Assembly (NCBI RefSeq): GCF_012184425.1
Contig: NZ_VTOW01000001.1
Location: forward strand, 1,364,001 to 1,428,000
Direction of reading: 5' to 3'
DNA length: 64,000 nt
Source: Candidatus Manganitrophus noduliformans
GTDB lineage: Bacteria > Nitrospirota > Nitrospiria > SBBL01 > Manganitrophaceae
The notes under the pieces are model-generated. The model searched no databases. It was given only the letters and a program-made list of their open reading frames with translations, and had not been told where the DNA came from. A program made the position numbers and the translations under genes. Below, piece by piece: positions 36,475 to 44,780 of this stretch. Every line of letters begins with the position of its first letter. Position 1 is the stretch's first letter.

Positions 36475-37143
36475 TTATCTGGTCCCCTTCTTCCTCTTTC
36501 CGCCTCTGGTGGCCGCTCTATTTTCTAGGCCATTCATCTCTGCTTCCACCTCTAGGTGGCCGAGGATAGCATCCTTAATCATCATAAGGGCTTCCTCCAC
36601 GGTCTCCCCCTGTGACGCACAGCCGGAAAGAGAGGGGCATTCAACCCAAAAGCCCCCTTCCTCCAAATCGGGATGTAGAATTACATCGTAGGACTTTCCC
36701 CTGACCACGACCTTATACTTCCGATCCTGAGCGATTTTCTCTACCTCTCCCTTCAATCCTTCGACGATCTCCCCGATGGCCAGGGCAAAAACCATCTGCC
36801 CCTTTGAAAGGGTGTCGAGGATAACGTTTTTGTCTCTCGTCAAGACGAAGATTGTTTCCCCATCGGTAAGAAATTTCATCTCTGCCAGGGGTTTTTTCAC
36901 GTCGGGGAAGTTCTTTTTTAAGTAGGTCATCGCCTTCCGGATTTTCTGGAGCGAGATCCCCTTATCCATAAGGGTCTTGGCCACTTTCAACTGAACCAGA
37001 TCGGTGAATGAATAGAGTCGGGTGCTCCCATATCCGGACGCCTCTTTAATGGAGGGTTTGATGAAATGGCTCCGGTCCCAGTAGTCCACTTGTCTTGTGG
37101 TCAGTCCTGTTAATTTGAGAACCTGTTTTGTGCCAAATGCCAT
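36475..37143 (-). CDS. MerR-type HTH fused to a HicB antitoxin domain
   Basis: The 222-residue product joins two families. Residues 1-75 are a MerR winged-helix domain: FGTKQVLKLTGLTTRQVDYWDRSHFIKP, SGYGSTRLYSFTDLVQLKVAKTLMDKGISLQKI. A linker domain (about 75-150, GETIFVLTRDKNVILDTLSKGQMVFALAIGEIVEGL) resembles the effector part of short MerR-like regulators. Residues 155-205 are a HicB fold: YKVVVRGKSYDVILHPDLEEGGFWVECPSLSGCASQGETVEEALMMIKDAI. Classical HicB antitoxins carry a ribbon-helix-helix or HTH_3 domain after the HicB fold, so a MerR domain in front is unusual. The start is set by AGAGGGGGG six bases upstream of the ATG at 37143. It should repress its own promoter and neutralise the toxin next door. 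Confidence 0.85.
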   Translation of the reverse strand: MAFGTKQVLKLTGLTTRQVDYWDRSHFIKPSIKEASGYGSTRLYSFTDLVQLKVAKTLMDKGISLQKIRKAMTYLKKNFPDVKKPLAEMKFLTDGETIFVLTRDKNVILDTLSKGQMVFALAIGEIVEGLKGEVEKIAQDRKYKVVVRGKSYDVILHPDLEEGGFWVECPSLSGCASQGETVEEALMMIKDAILGHLEVEAEMNGLENRAATRGGKRKKGTR

Positions 37144-37185
37144 CGCTATCCCCCCTCTTATGAGCATTTAAAAAAACATAGATGT

Positions 37186-37213
37186 ATTTTATCAGACAAG
37201 AAAATGAAGTCAA
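37186..37213 (-). promoter_or_regulatory. Promoter of the merR-hicB/hicA operon
   Basis: On the minus strand TTGACT (37213-37208), 16 bases, TAAAAT (37191-37186), with transcription expected about 35 bases before the antitoxin start. MerR proteins typically act on promoters with long 19-20 base spacers; the spacer here is short, so simple repression is more likely than MerR-type activation. Confidence 0.6.
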
Positions 37214-37435
37214 GGAAGAAATGAGGGAGGAGGGAGAAGGAGAATCGACACACGGCCCAGCGGAAAGTGAGCCGGTTCGATCATGGTTCTTATCACGGTT
37301 GCAGGTATAACGAAATCATGCCCCATCGCAATCTAAAGGCGGGAAAATCCTTGATTGACAAGGGAATGACCACACTTCGTCACACGCGATCATCTCTGAG
37401 GCTATCGCCGTGAGGGATATCCTTTCCGTTTTAGA
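37214..37435. other. Non-coding stretch between divergent operons
   Basis: No gene, repeat or RNA gene could be recognised between the hic promoter and the promoter of the next lipoprotein gene. Confidence 0.5.
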
Positions 37436-37464
37436 TTGACTCTCTCGATGGCCGGTCCTAAAAT
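37436..37464 (+). promoter_or_regulatory. Promoter for the small lipoprotein gene
   Basis: TTGACT (37436-37441), 17 bases, TAAAAT (37459-37464). Transcription should start near 37471, about 60 bases before the lipoprotein ATG. The two hexamers are the same as those of the divergent hic promoter. Confidence 0.55.
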
Positions 37465-37529
37465 GGCTCTGTTTTGAGGAGTGCCAGCTAAGGTACTTCG
37501 ATGATTGAACGGTGAATAAAGAATCTATT

Positions 37530-37952
37530 ATGAAATGGATCGTCCTCGGATTGGTCGTCCTCTTTACATTTGGGTGTGCGGCGGTGCCCCTTGCGCCGGA
37601 ACAGAAGGAGAGGGTTTATCAGGCTGATTATGATAGAACGTGGTTCGCCGTTTTGGATGTACTGAACGAACGGGTCATCCCGCTTACGATCGTTCAGAAA
37701 GACAGCGGTTTAATTATTACCGATGTCGTGGAAGCTCGGACGGGGATGATCGACCGGTTCAAGTTAAATATCTCCGTTCGGCAGCAATCGAATGCAACAA
37801 AGGTTCGGATTGATGGTCGTTTTGAGTATTTTAATCGAAGCGGTTCATTTGACCTGGGGCGGTGGGAAGTTCAGGAATCGACTGGGAAGCTGGAATCGGA
37901 GTTGTTCCGAAGCATTGAAAAGAAGCTGGTAGCAACTCTCGTTAAAGAATAA
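37530..37952 (+). CDS. Small outer-membrane-type lipoprotein, BamC/NlpB-like fold possible
   Basis: The product has a lipoprotein signal MKWIVLGLVVLFTFGC (lipobox TFGC) and a mature part of about 125 residues. The pattern YDRTWFAVLDVLNERVIPLTIVQKDSGLIITD, then LNISVRQQSNATKVRIDGRFEYF, resembles the helix-grip module found in BamC-type lipoproteins and related envelope proteins; this is a fold-level guess. A GTG at 37512 is in frame, but the ATG gives a cleaner signal peptide. Neither has a strong ribosome site. The gene is followed 64 bases later by the giant lipoprotein gene. Confidence 0.65.
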   Translation: MKWIVLGLVVLFTFGCAAVPLAPEQKERVYQADYDRTWFAVLDVLNERVIPLTIVQKDSGLIITDVVEARTGMIDRFKLNISVRQQSNATKVRIDGRFEYFNRSGSFDLGRWEVQESTGKLESELFRSIEKKLVATLVKE

Positions 37953-38016
37953 TGATACAGATCGATGATGAGACGTCGTTTTAGCAAGCGCGACATCCCT
38001 TAGAAAAGGCGAATGA

Positions 38017-41000
38017 GTGAAGAGCGGACTGGCTTGGTTGCTCGGAATCATGCTTCTGCTGTCTGGGTGCGGTAGTGGTGGGCACGGGGCTGGAAAAGAC
38101 GAACCACAAGATCAGACAGATCCCGTTCCCACCTGCTGTGCTGATGTAGGAGAGCGAAGGGATCCTCCCTTCAGCACGACTTACCTCTTTCAATTCAAAA
38201 CCGGATCCAGCGACATCGTTGCTCCCAATCCCGACCGGCTCCTGCGGATCATCACGGAAGCCGACATCATGACACTGATGCACTTCGCCGGGGCCAGCCA
38301 GCTGAATCGAAACGGAATTGTCGGCGGGGTTGTTCAGGGGCCGCAGGGACCGGTGCGCGAGGCGGCCCTTCAGGTGACCGACGCGGATGGGAACATCATC
38401 GGACATGTCACGGGGACGAGCCGAAATCTCTTTTACAATAGCCTGGGACGGATTCCTGATTTTACGATCGATCAAGGAACTGCCTCGGAGGGAACATTCA
38501 CCCTATTTAATGCGCCGCCGGGAGAGACCTTCTTTCAGGTTGTTCGGGGGGGTCGGGGCAATGGCCGGATCACTTCTTTTGCCAGCGCCGTCTCCATCGG
38601 CCGAATCGACGCTCTTCCCGTCCTTCCCGAGCGGATCGGTTTGTTGGGGGTGGCAATCGATGCTTTCACCGGGGCCGGGGTTCCCGGTGCTTCTGCCTCC
38701 TTTTTTGGAAGGGATCAAGCCGAGACAGCCAATGGCGCAGGCCTGATCCTGATCCCTCTCGATCAGGGCTTGCCGACCAACGGCGAATATCTGGTCCGTC
38801 TCGCCGCTCCCGGTTTCCGAGAGACAACTCGTCGCTTCAGTACCTCCATGCGGGATGTTATAACAAGGCAGCAGGCGTTCGATCCTCTCATCGATGATAA
38901 TATGCTCCTCTACTCAGAGAGGAACATCGAAGACTGGGCGCAGCGTCTCGGAGTGGCGCTGCGCGCGACGACCAGTGTGATTATTGGACGGATTACGCCC
39001 GGCCAGGCCAATGTCGTGATTACACCGACCGGGGCGGATCCGGCTTCCCTCGGGAGAGTCTTCTACTTCGATGAAAGCGGGAATCCCGCGAATCTGGGAA
39101 AAACAACCAACACCTCCAGTTTTGTGCTTTTTCCTGACTGCGCGCAGAACCCGGGCGGGGAGATCTTTCTGAATGCTTCGGTTATCTCCAAAGATCCACA
39201 AAATAACGATATCCTCTCCACGGGACGGGCAATCGCTTACTGTCAGCCCGGAGAAGTCTTCTTTCAGAATGTCGCGATCGCACCCCTTCCCGTAGGATCT
39301 CCTTCTTTTTCGGTGCCGGTCAATGGCGCGGTCAGGCCTGAATCGGGGGGAAGCCCGGTTGCAGGCGCGACACTTCAGATCATTGGAGGGGACGGGACAA
39401 CTTACTTTTCCGACGGCCAGGGGCAGTTTACGATCAACGCCTCTGGTGCGCCCGATTCGATCTTTCCGCTCCTGGCGAACAGCGCTTACACGATCAAGGC
39501 CGAAGGACAAGGGTTCCTTCCGACCTACCAACCGCTCTCCACGGGGCGGGCGGGTGGAAAGCGAAATCTGATCTTGCTGGAGGCCGATCGGATGACTCGC
39601 CTCTGCCCTTTGTCCGTCGGGGGGAGTCTTGTCGGCACCGCCCGCGATCTCGGCTTGGTCGATCCGTCGAGGAAGGGCCGCGCCGCGGAGGGAGTCTCCC
39701 TGAAGGTCTTCAAAGAGAACGGGGAAGAGGTCGGTCGGAGCGTCTCTTTCGACGACCAGGGCCGGTTTGTCATCTGTGATCTTCCCGTCTCTCCCAATGC
39801 CCCGAGTCTCTTTCAGATCCGCGTGACTTCCCCCGAAGACTCCGGCGCCTTTCTGGTCACCGCCTATCCGGACGGCGTGGCCGTTGTCTCCATTGACGTC
39901 AACAAAGCATTGCCTCGGGAAGTCTCATTGCGGGGACAGGTTCAGAGCCTCGCCGGTCCGGAAGGTGGGAACATCCCTTCCGGGAGTAGTCAACTTGCTG
40001 TTCTGGGGAGTACGCAGCGGATCACGACCGATTCCTCCGGCCAATTCGATCTCTCAATGGGGAGCAACGGCCGTTATATCGTCCGCGTCGAAAAAGAGGG
40101 CCACCTCCCTTCCTATAACTATCAGGTAGAAACGCCGGCGAGGCGTCCGACCGATTTTTCTTCTCCTCTCTGGACAATTTCGGCGGGGGATGCTTACGCG
40201 CTGGCCCAACAAGCCGGTCTCTCCCTTCCACTCCAAGGGGGAATTTTAATGGGGAAGGTGCTGGTTCACGGATTTGACGATCCTGTATCTATTGCAGCTT
40301 TGGGTGCTCCTACGCAGAACCTCCGTTTCGGCTTCTTTGATCAAGACACCCATATCGATCTCTTTTCGGTCTCTGAGCAGGGAATGATGACACTTCTCTT
40401 CGGAGACGGCCGAGGCGGTTTCCCATCTACGTTGTCTTTTCAATTGAAATACAGAGACCGTCTCGAAAACCCTCAAGACCTAGCTTCCGTGCAATCCGTT
40501 GAGATTGGAGACTTCAACCGGGATGGACAAACCGATATGATTGTTTTTGGAGATAACACGCTAATCTTCTTCCCTGGAGTTGGGAACCGAACCATTGGAT
40601 TTGAGGAGGGAAGTGAGAATCCGACCTCCCTCTTTGATTCAGGTAGTCCCAAAGCGATGACCGTGGCAGAACTAAACGGAGACAGCGCCCCCGATCTGGT
40701 CTTAGCTGTCAGTGGACCGTCTCCCCTTCTTCGTCTGGTTAACCAAACGGACGGCTCGTTCGTGCCGTTCGAAGCAGCCACCGGCGTGGACGATCCGTCC
40801 GGCATTTGTGGAGACAATCCGACCGCGATCGCCGTCCGACAAGTCGGATTGGCCGTGATCGACATTTTGATTTTCGACGCGGCCCGCGGACTCTGCGATC
40901 TCACGTTCGACAACGCGGGATCTCCGAACGCGCCGATCACGCTCACGCTTCCCACCGCTGTCTCCCCCTCCGATGTGATTGCCATCAAAACCGCTTTCCT

Positions 41001-41832
41001 TGATTCGGATAATATCCCCGATTATCTCCTCCTCCACAAAGCGGGAGGGGCCTTTTTCCTCGGTCTGCCGCCGGCGCAGGTGCAGGACACGCCGACCACG
41101 AATATCGCTTTTCTCCCGTCGTTTGAGCTTCCGGCGGATTTTATTCCGACCCGGATGCTCTTCACGGATATCAACCGCGACAGCAGGGCGGACCTGGTCA
41201 TCGGGGGGGCCGGGTCGACAGGGGAGGCGCGATTCCTCATCGGCAGTGGGAATGGAGCGTTTGGATCGTCCAAAAGCATCCTTTCGTCCCCGGTTTCCGA
41301 CCTCGCCTTGGCCGACGCAGACACCGATGGGAAGGAGGACCTGATTCTTTCTGGAGCAAGTAGCGGAACGCTCCAATTATTCCGCGGGTCGGATCGCCCT
41401 CAGGCAGGGGTCCGGATTGAGGCGAGGGATGCAGCGGGAGAGTTGGTCGGGGTGGCAGCATATCCCGATCAAAACGGTCGGATCGCGGGGGCCACGGCTA
41501 CTACCGACAGCGGCCGATTTATCTTCTTCAATGTCCCGGCCGAATTAACGAATCTGATCGTGGCGGAAGGAGGATCGGGGAATGCATTGGTGACCGCCTA
41601 CTCAGGAGGCCTCTCCTACGCCCACTTGAACATGAATCCGATCCAGCCGACGACCGTCATGGTGGACGGTCAGGTCATCAACCCGACGGCAGGAGACTTA
41701 GCCGGGATTTCGGTCGAGGGAATCGAAGTCAACTCACTCGGAACACCTGCGAAGACCATGTCAGGAACGGAAGGGAGATACCAACTCCACCTCGGAGCCA
41801 ACAGCGAGCATATCTTGAAGATTGATCCCTAA
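38017..41832 (+). CDS. Giant lipoprotein with carboxypeptidase-regulatory-like modules and FG-GAP-like repeats
   Basis: The 1271-residue product begins with a GTG and a lipoprotein signal (GLAWLLGIMLLLSGCGSG, lipobox LSGC). It alternates two kinds of module. One is a carboxypeptidase-regulatory/Ig-like beta-sandwich, seen several times as 'NGxVxGPxGPVxxAxLQVTDADG', 'PVNGAVRPESGGSPVAGATLQIIGGDG', 'GVSLKVFKENGEEVGRSV' and 'GVRIEARDAAGELVGVAAYPDQ'. The other is FG-GAP/VCBS-like calcium-binding repeats in residues about 755-1120: VEIGDFNRDGQTDMIVFG, AELNGDSAPDLVLAV, FTDINRDSRADLVIGG and ALADADTDGKEDLILSG. Such proteins are usually surface-anchored and bind ligands or build propeller scaffolds. 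No catalytic site is evident. It probably faces outward on the outer membrane. The 220 bases that follow hold only the promoter of the next gene. Confidence 0.78.
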   Translation: MKSGLAWLLGIMLLLSGCGSGGHGAGKDEPQDQTDPVPTCCADVGERRDPPFSTTYLFQFKTGSSDIVAPNPDRLLRIITEADIMTLMHFAGASQLNRNGIVGGVVQGPQGPVREAALQVTDADGNIIGHVTGTSRNLFYNSLGRIPDFTIDQGTASEGTFTLFNAPPGETFFQVVRGGRGNGRITSFASAVSIGRIDALPVLPERIGLLGVAIDAFTGAGVPGASASFFGRDQAETANGAGLILIPLDQGLPTNGEYLVRLAAPGFRETTRRFSTSMRDVITRQQAFDPLIDDNMLLYSERNIEDWAQRLGVALRATTSVIIGRITPGQANVVITPTGADPASLGRVFYFDESGNPANLGKTTNTSSFVLFPDCAQNPGGEIFLNASVISKDPQNNDILSTGRAIAYCQPGEVFFQNVAIAPLPVGSPSFSVPVNGAVRPESGGSPVAGATLQIIGGDGTTYFSDGQGQFTINASGAPDSIFPLLANSAYTIKAEGQGFLPTYQPLSTGRAGGKRNLILLEADRMTRLCPLSVGGSLVGTARDLGLVDPSRKGRAAEGVSLKVFKENGEEVGRSVSFDDQGRFVICDLPVSPNAPSLFQIRVTSPEDSGAFLVTAYPDGVAVVSIDVNKALPREVSLRGQVQSLAGPEGGNIPSGSSQLAVLGSTQRITTDSSGQFDLSMGSNGRYIVRVEKEGHLPSYNYQVETPARRPTDFSSPLWTISAGDAYALAQQAGLSLPLQGGILMGKVLVHGFDDPVSIAALGAPTQNLRFGFFDQDTHIDLFSVSEQGMMTLLFGDGRGGFPSTLSFQLKYRDRLENPQDLASVQSVEIGDFNRDGQTDMIVFGDNTLIFFPGVGNRTIGFEEGSENPTSLFDSGSPKAMTVAELNGDSAPDLVLAVSGPSPLLRLVNQTDGSFVPFEAATGVDDPSGICGDNPTAIAVRQVGLAVIDILIFDAARGLCDLTFDNAGSPNAPITLTLPTAVSPSDVIAIKTAFLDSDNIPDYLLLHKAGGAFFLGLPPAQVQDTPTTNIAFLPSFELPADFIPTRMLFTDINRDSRADLVIGGAGSTGEARFLIGSGNGAFGSSKSILSSPVSDLALADADTDGKEDLILSGASSGTLQLFRGSDRPQAGVRIEARDAAGELVGVAAYPDQNGRIAGATATTDSGRFIFFNVPAELTNLIVAEGGSGNALVTAYSGGLSYAHLNMNPIQPTTVMVDGQVINPTAGDLAGISVEGIEVNSLGTPAKTMSGTEGRYQLHLGANSEHILKIDP

Positions 41833-41970
41833 CCATTGTATCGCCAATATTGAAATGCGACCTTCGTCTTTCTAACAGCCGACAGTAATCATCACAACTC
41901 AGCCCGCCACAGCGCCAGGCTGCGCACCACGAAGGGCCGGTCTATAGGTGTCTCAACGGAGCTTTTGTTC

Positions 41971-41999
41971 TTGACGATTTTATGACTTACGGGTATCTT
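41971..41999 (+). promoter_or_regulatory. Probable promoter for the GGDEF-EAL gene
   Basis: TTGACG (41971-41976), 17 bases, TATCTT (41994-41999). Transcription would start about 47 bases upstream of the ATG at 42053. No second-messenger riboswitch is apparent in the short leader. Confidence 0.42.
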
Positions 42000-42052
42000 C
42001 TCTAAACACGGCTCACGGTAAGGCCGGTACTGGAGTTAAAGATAGAGAGAGC

Positions 42053-44728
42053 ATGATCGAGCAGTTGTTGGACCCGGCCTATTACGCGTACAGTCTGTTT
42101 TCCGTTCCGACCTTTCTCTTGGCCGTGGCATTGCTCTTTCTCGGAACGTTCGTCTGGGTGCGTGAGGGGGGAACGCGGGTCAGTTTTTCTTTTTTTATCA
42201 TGGCGCTGGCCGCCGGCATCTGGCTCTTCGCCTTTTCGGGAATGTACGCCGCGACCGATAAAAAGGTCGCCTTGCTCTGGGCGAAAGGGGCCTATCTGGG
42301 GGTCCCTTTTATCCCCTCCGCCGTTTATTTTTTCGCCGTGACCGTTTTGCGCATCACGGAGCGCAGGAAAATCATCGTCTGGATCGTTTCATTTCTTTCC
42401 CTCGTCTTTTCATTTTTCGCGCTCGCCACCGACCTGTTGATTTCCGACCTTCATTATTATCCGTGGGGATACTATCCGAAATATGGGGCGTTGGGTCTTC
42501 CCTTTTTGGCTTTTTTCTTCGGAACGATGGCCCTCAGCCTCTATGAGTTTTCGGCCGAGTTTAAAAAGACGGGGCCGGGAACACACAAGCTTCGCGTGAA
42601 GTCGTTCATGGTCGGGTTCGGCGTCGCCTCTCTCGGTTCCATCGATTACTTCGCGAAGTACGGCGTTCCGATTTATCCTTTCGGATACCTTCCGATCTTT
42701 GTCTTCTTTGTCATCGCGGTCCAAACGATCCGGCGTTATCGGTTGGTCGACATCACCCCCGCGTTTGTGGCCGATCAGATCATCGCAACCATGGCCGACT
42801 CCCTCATTGTTTGCGACGCCGAGGGGAAGATCCGGCTGGTCAATCCGACCGCTTGCTCGATCTTAGGCTACAGCAGAACAGAGCTTCTCGGAAAGCCGAT
42901 GGCCTCTTTTTTGGCCGCCGCCAGGGCGCATCGGTTCGGGGAGGCGCTGCAGGGGACGGTCATTCGAGACGAGGAAGCGGAGCTTCACGCAAAAGGGGGG
43001 CGGCGGGTCGACGTCAGCATTTCGGTCTCCCATCTGCGCGACCGGGATCATCGCGCCCAGGGGGTCGTCATCATCGGCCGGGATATCCGCGAGCGGAAAA
43101 GAATCGAGGAGGAGCTTAATTTTTTGGCGAAGTTCCCGGCGGAGAATCCGAATCCGGTGCTCCGCATCTCAAAGGAGGGGATGATTCTTTATGCGAACCG
43201 CGTGGCGCACTCCTTGCTCAAACTGTGGGATTGGAAATCGGGCGAGCCTTCTCCTTACTTTTTTCGGACGGAAGTGTCGAAGGTTTATCGGGCGGGTGTG
43301 AATCGGGAATTGGAAGTCACGGTCGGAAGCGCCATCTGGTCTTTGATGTTTAACCCGGTGCCGGAGGCGGGATATGTCAACGTCTATGGAACGGAGATCA
43401 CGGAACGAAAACGGGCCGAAGAGCGGCTGAAGCATATGGTGCATTACGACGCGTTGACGAACCTTCCGAACCGGCTTTTATTGACCGATCGTTTGAATCA
43501 AGCGCTGAGCCGATCGCGCCGGCATCATCAATTCGTCGTCGTGTTGTTTCTCGACCTGGACCGTTTCAAGATGATCAACGACACGCTGGGGCATCATTAC
43601 GGCGATTTCCTGCTCAAGGGGGTCGCCGACCGACTCGTCGCTTGTGTGCGCAGTGTCGATACCGTTTCGCGTTTAGGAGGAGACGAATTCGTGGTGATTT
43701 TGGACGACATCTCCGATACGGAGATGATTCCGAGAATGACCCAAAAGATCTTGGACGCCTTCTCCAAACCGTTTAATGTCCATTCCGTCGAGCTGTTCAT
43801 GACCCCGAGCATCGGCGTGAGCATTTATCCGAATGACGGCGAGAGCGCTGAAGAATTGCTCAAAAACGCAGACGCCGCCATGTACCGGGCCAAAGAGCAG
43901 GGAAAAAATAATTGCCGTTTTTATTCTTCCGAGATGCATCTGAATGTGATGGAGCGCTTGGAGCTGGAGACGAGCCTCCACCATGCGTTGGAGCGGAACG
44001 AATTTGTCTTGTATTATCAGCCGGTCATCGATCTTCGGGAGGGCCGGGTCGTCGGAATGGAGGCGTTGGTCCGCTGGGAGAAGCCTCATTCCGGAATGAT
44101 CTCCCCGGGGAAGTTTATCCCTTTGACGGAAGAGACGGGGTTGATCATCCCGATCGCCGAATGGGTCCTGCGGACCGCCTGCGCCCAAAACAGGTCGTGG
44201 CAGGAGGCCGGATTGCCCCCGGTGAAGATCGCCGTGAATCTTTCGGGCCGCCAGTTTCAGCAAAAAGATTTGTTGGAAACGATCACCCGGACCCTTGAAG
44301 AAACCGGTTTAAGCCCCGACTTTCTGGAGCTGGAGTTGACGGAGAGCATCTTGATGCAAAAAGGGGATGCGACGATTGCGACCTTGCGGGGATTGAATGC
44401 GATGGGGGTGCGGATTTCGATTGATGATTTCGGGACCGGCTACTCCTCGCTCAGCTACCTGAAGCGCTTCCCGATCGACAAGTTGAAAATCGATCAGTCC
44501 TTTGTCTCGTCGGTGATGGCCGATTACAACGACGCCGTCATCGCCAAAACGGTGGTGACGATGGCGCACGGTCTCGGCCTGAAAGCGATTGCCGAGGGGG
44601 TGGAAACGGCGGAGCAGTTGGCGTTCCTGCATTCCGTCGGATGTGATGAAGCGCAGGGATATTTCTTCAGCCGGCCTTTGCCGGCCGAAGAAGCGATGAA
44701 ATTATTGACCGAAAAATTTCACTGTTGA
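42053..44728 (+). CDS. Membrane sensor with PAS, GGDEF and EAL domains (c-di-GMP turnover)
   Basis: The 891-residue protein combines an N-terminal membrane sensor of about seven hydrophobic segments (residues 1-235, histidine-kinase-N/7TM type), a PAS domain (about 245-360, IATMADSLIVCDAEGKIRLVNPTACSILGYSR), a second PAS-like region (about 360-460), a GGDEF domain (DALTNLPNRLLLTDRL, intact GGDEF near residue 542 in RLGGDEFVVILDD) and an EAL domain (intact GMEALVRWEKP near 670, DDFGTGYSSLSYLKRFPIDKLKID, EGVETAEQ). Both catalytic signatures look intact, so it could make or degrade c-di-GMP depending on signal. A terminator follows and a PilZ effector gene lies 2.3 kb downstream, which suggests a local c-di-GMP circuit. 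Confidence 0.92.
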   Translation: MIEQLLDPAYYAYSLFSVPTFLLAVALLFLGTFVWVREGGTRVSFSFFIMALAAGIWLFAFSGMYAATDKKVALLWAKGAYLGVPFIPSAVYFFAVTVLRITERRKIIVWIVSFLSLVFSFFALATDLLISDLHYYPWGYYPKYGALGLPFLAFFFGTMALSLYEFSAEFKKTGPGTHKLRVKSFMVGFGVASLGSIDYFAKYGVPIYPFGYLPIFVFFVIAVQTIRRYRLVDITPAFVADQIIATMADSLIVCDAEGKIRLVNPTACSILGYSRTELLGKPMASFLAAARAHRFGEALQGTVIRDEEAELHAKGGRRVDVSISVSHLRDRDHRAQGVVIIGRDIRERKRIEEELNFLAKFPAENPNPVLRISKEGMILYANRVAHSLLKLWDWKSGEPSPYFFRTEVSKVYRAGVNRELEVTVGSAIWSLMFNPVPEAGYVNVYGTEITERKRAEERLKHMVHYDALTNLPNRLLLTDRLNQALSRSRRHHQFVVVLFLDLDRFKMINDTLGHHYGDFLLKGVADRLVACVRSVDTVSRLGGDEFVVILDDISDTEMIPRMTQKILDAFSKPFNVHSVELFMTPSIGVSIYPNDGESAEELLKNADAAMYRAKEQGKNNCRFYSSEMHLNVMERLELETSLHHALERNEFVLYYQPVIDLREGRVVGMEALVRWEKPHSGMISPGKFIPLTEETGLIIPIAEWVLRTACAQNRSWQEAGLPPVKIAVNLSGRQFQQKDLLETITRTLEETGLSPDFLELELTESILMQKGDATIATLRGLNAMGVRISIDDFGTGYSSLSYLKRFPIDKLKIDQSFVSSVMADYNDAVIAKTVVTMAHGLGLKAIAEGVETAEQLAFLHSVGCDEAQGYFFSRPLPAEEAMKLLTEKFHC

Positions 44729-44743
44729 TCGCCCGTCCGGTCT

Positions 44744-44780
44744 GAGTAGAAACGACTCATCGGCGGTTTCTACTCGTTTT
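44744..44780 (+). terminator. Terminator of the GGDEF-EAL gene, overlapping the protease stop
   Basis: GAGTAGAAAC (44744-44753) pairs perfectly with GTTTCTACTC (44766-44775), with a 12-base loop and GTTTTC following. The 3' arm contains the stop codon of the convergent protease gene, so the structure may serve both transcripts. Confidence 0.7.

Noticed and set aside
36244-37143. Possible genomic island starting at tRNA-Leu
   Set aside because: No direct repeat of the tRNA 3' end, no integrase and no sharp composition break was found, so only the toxin-antitoxin pair is reported.
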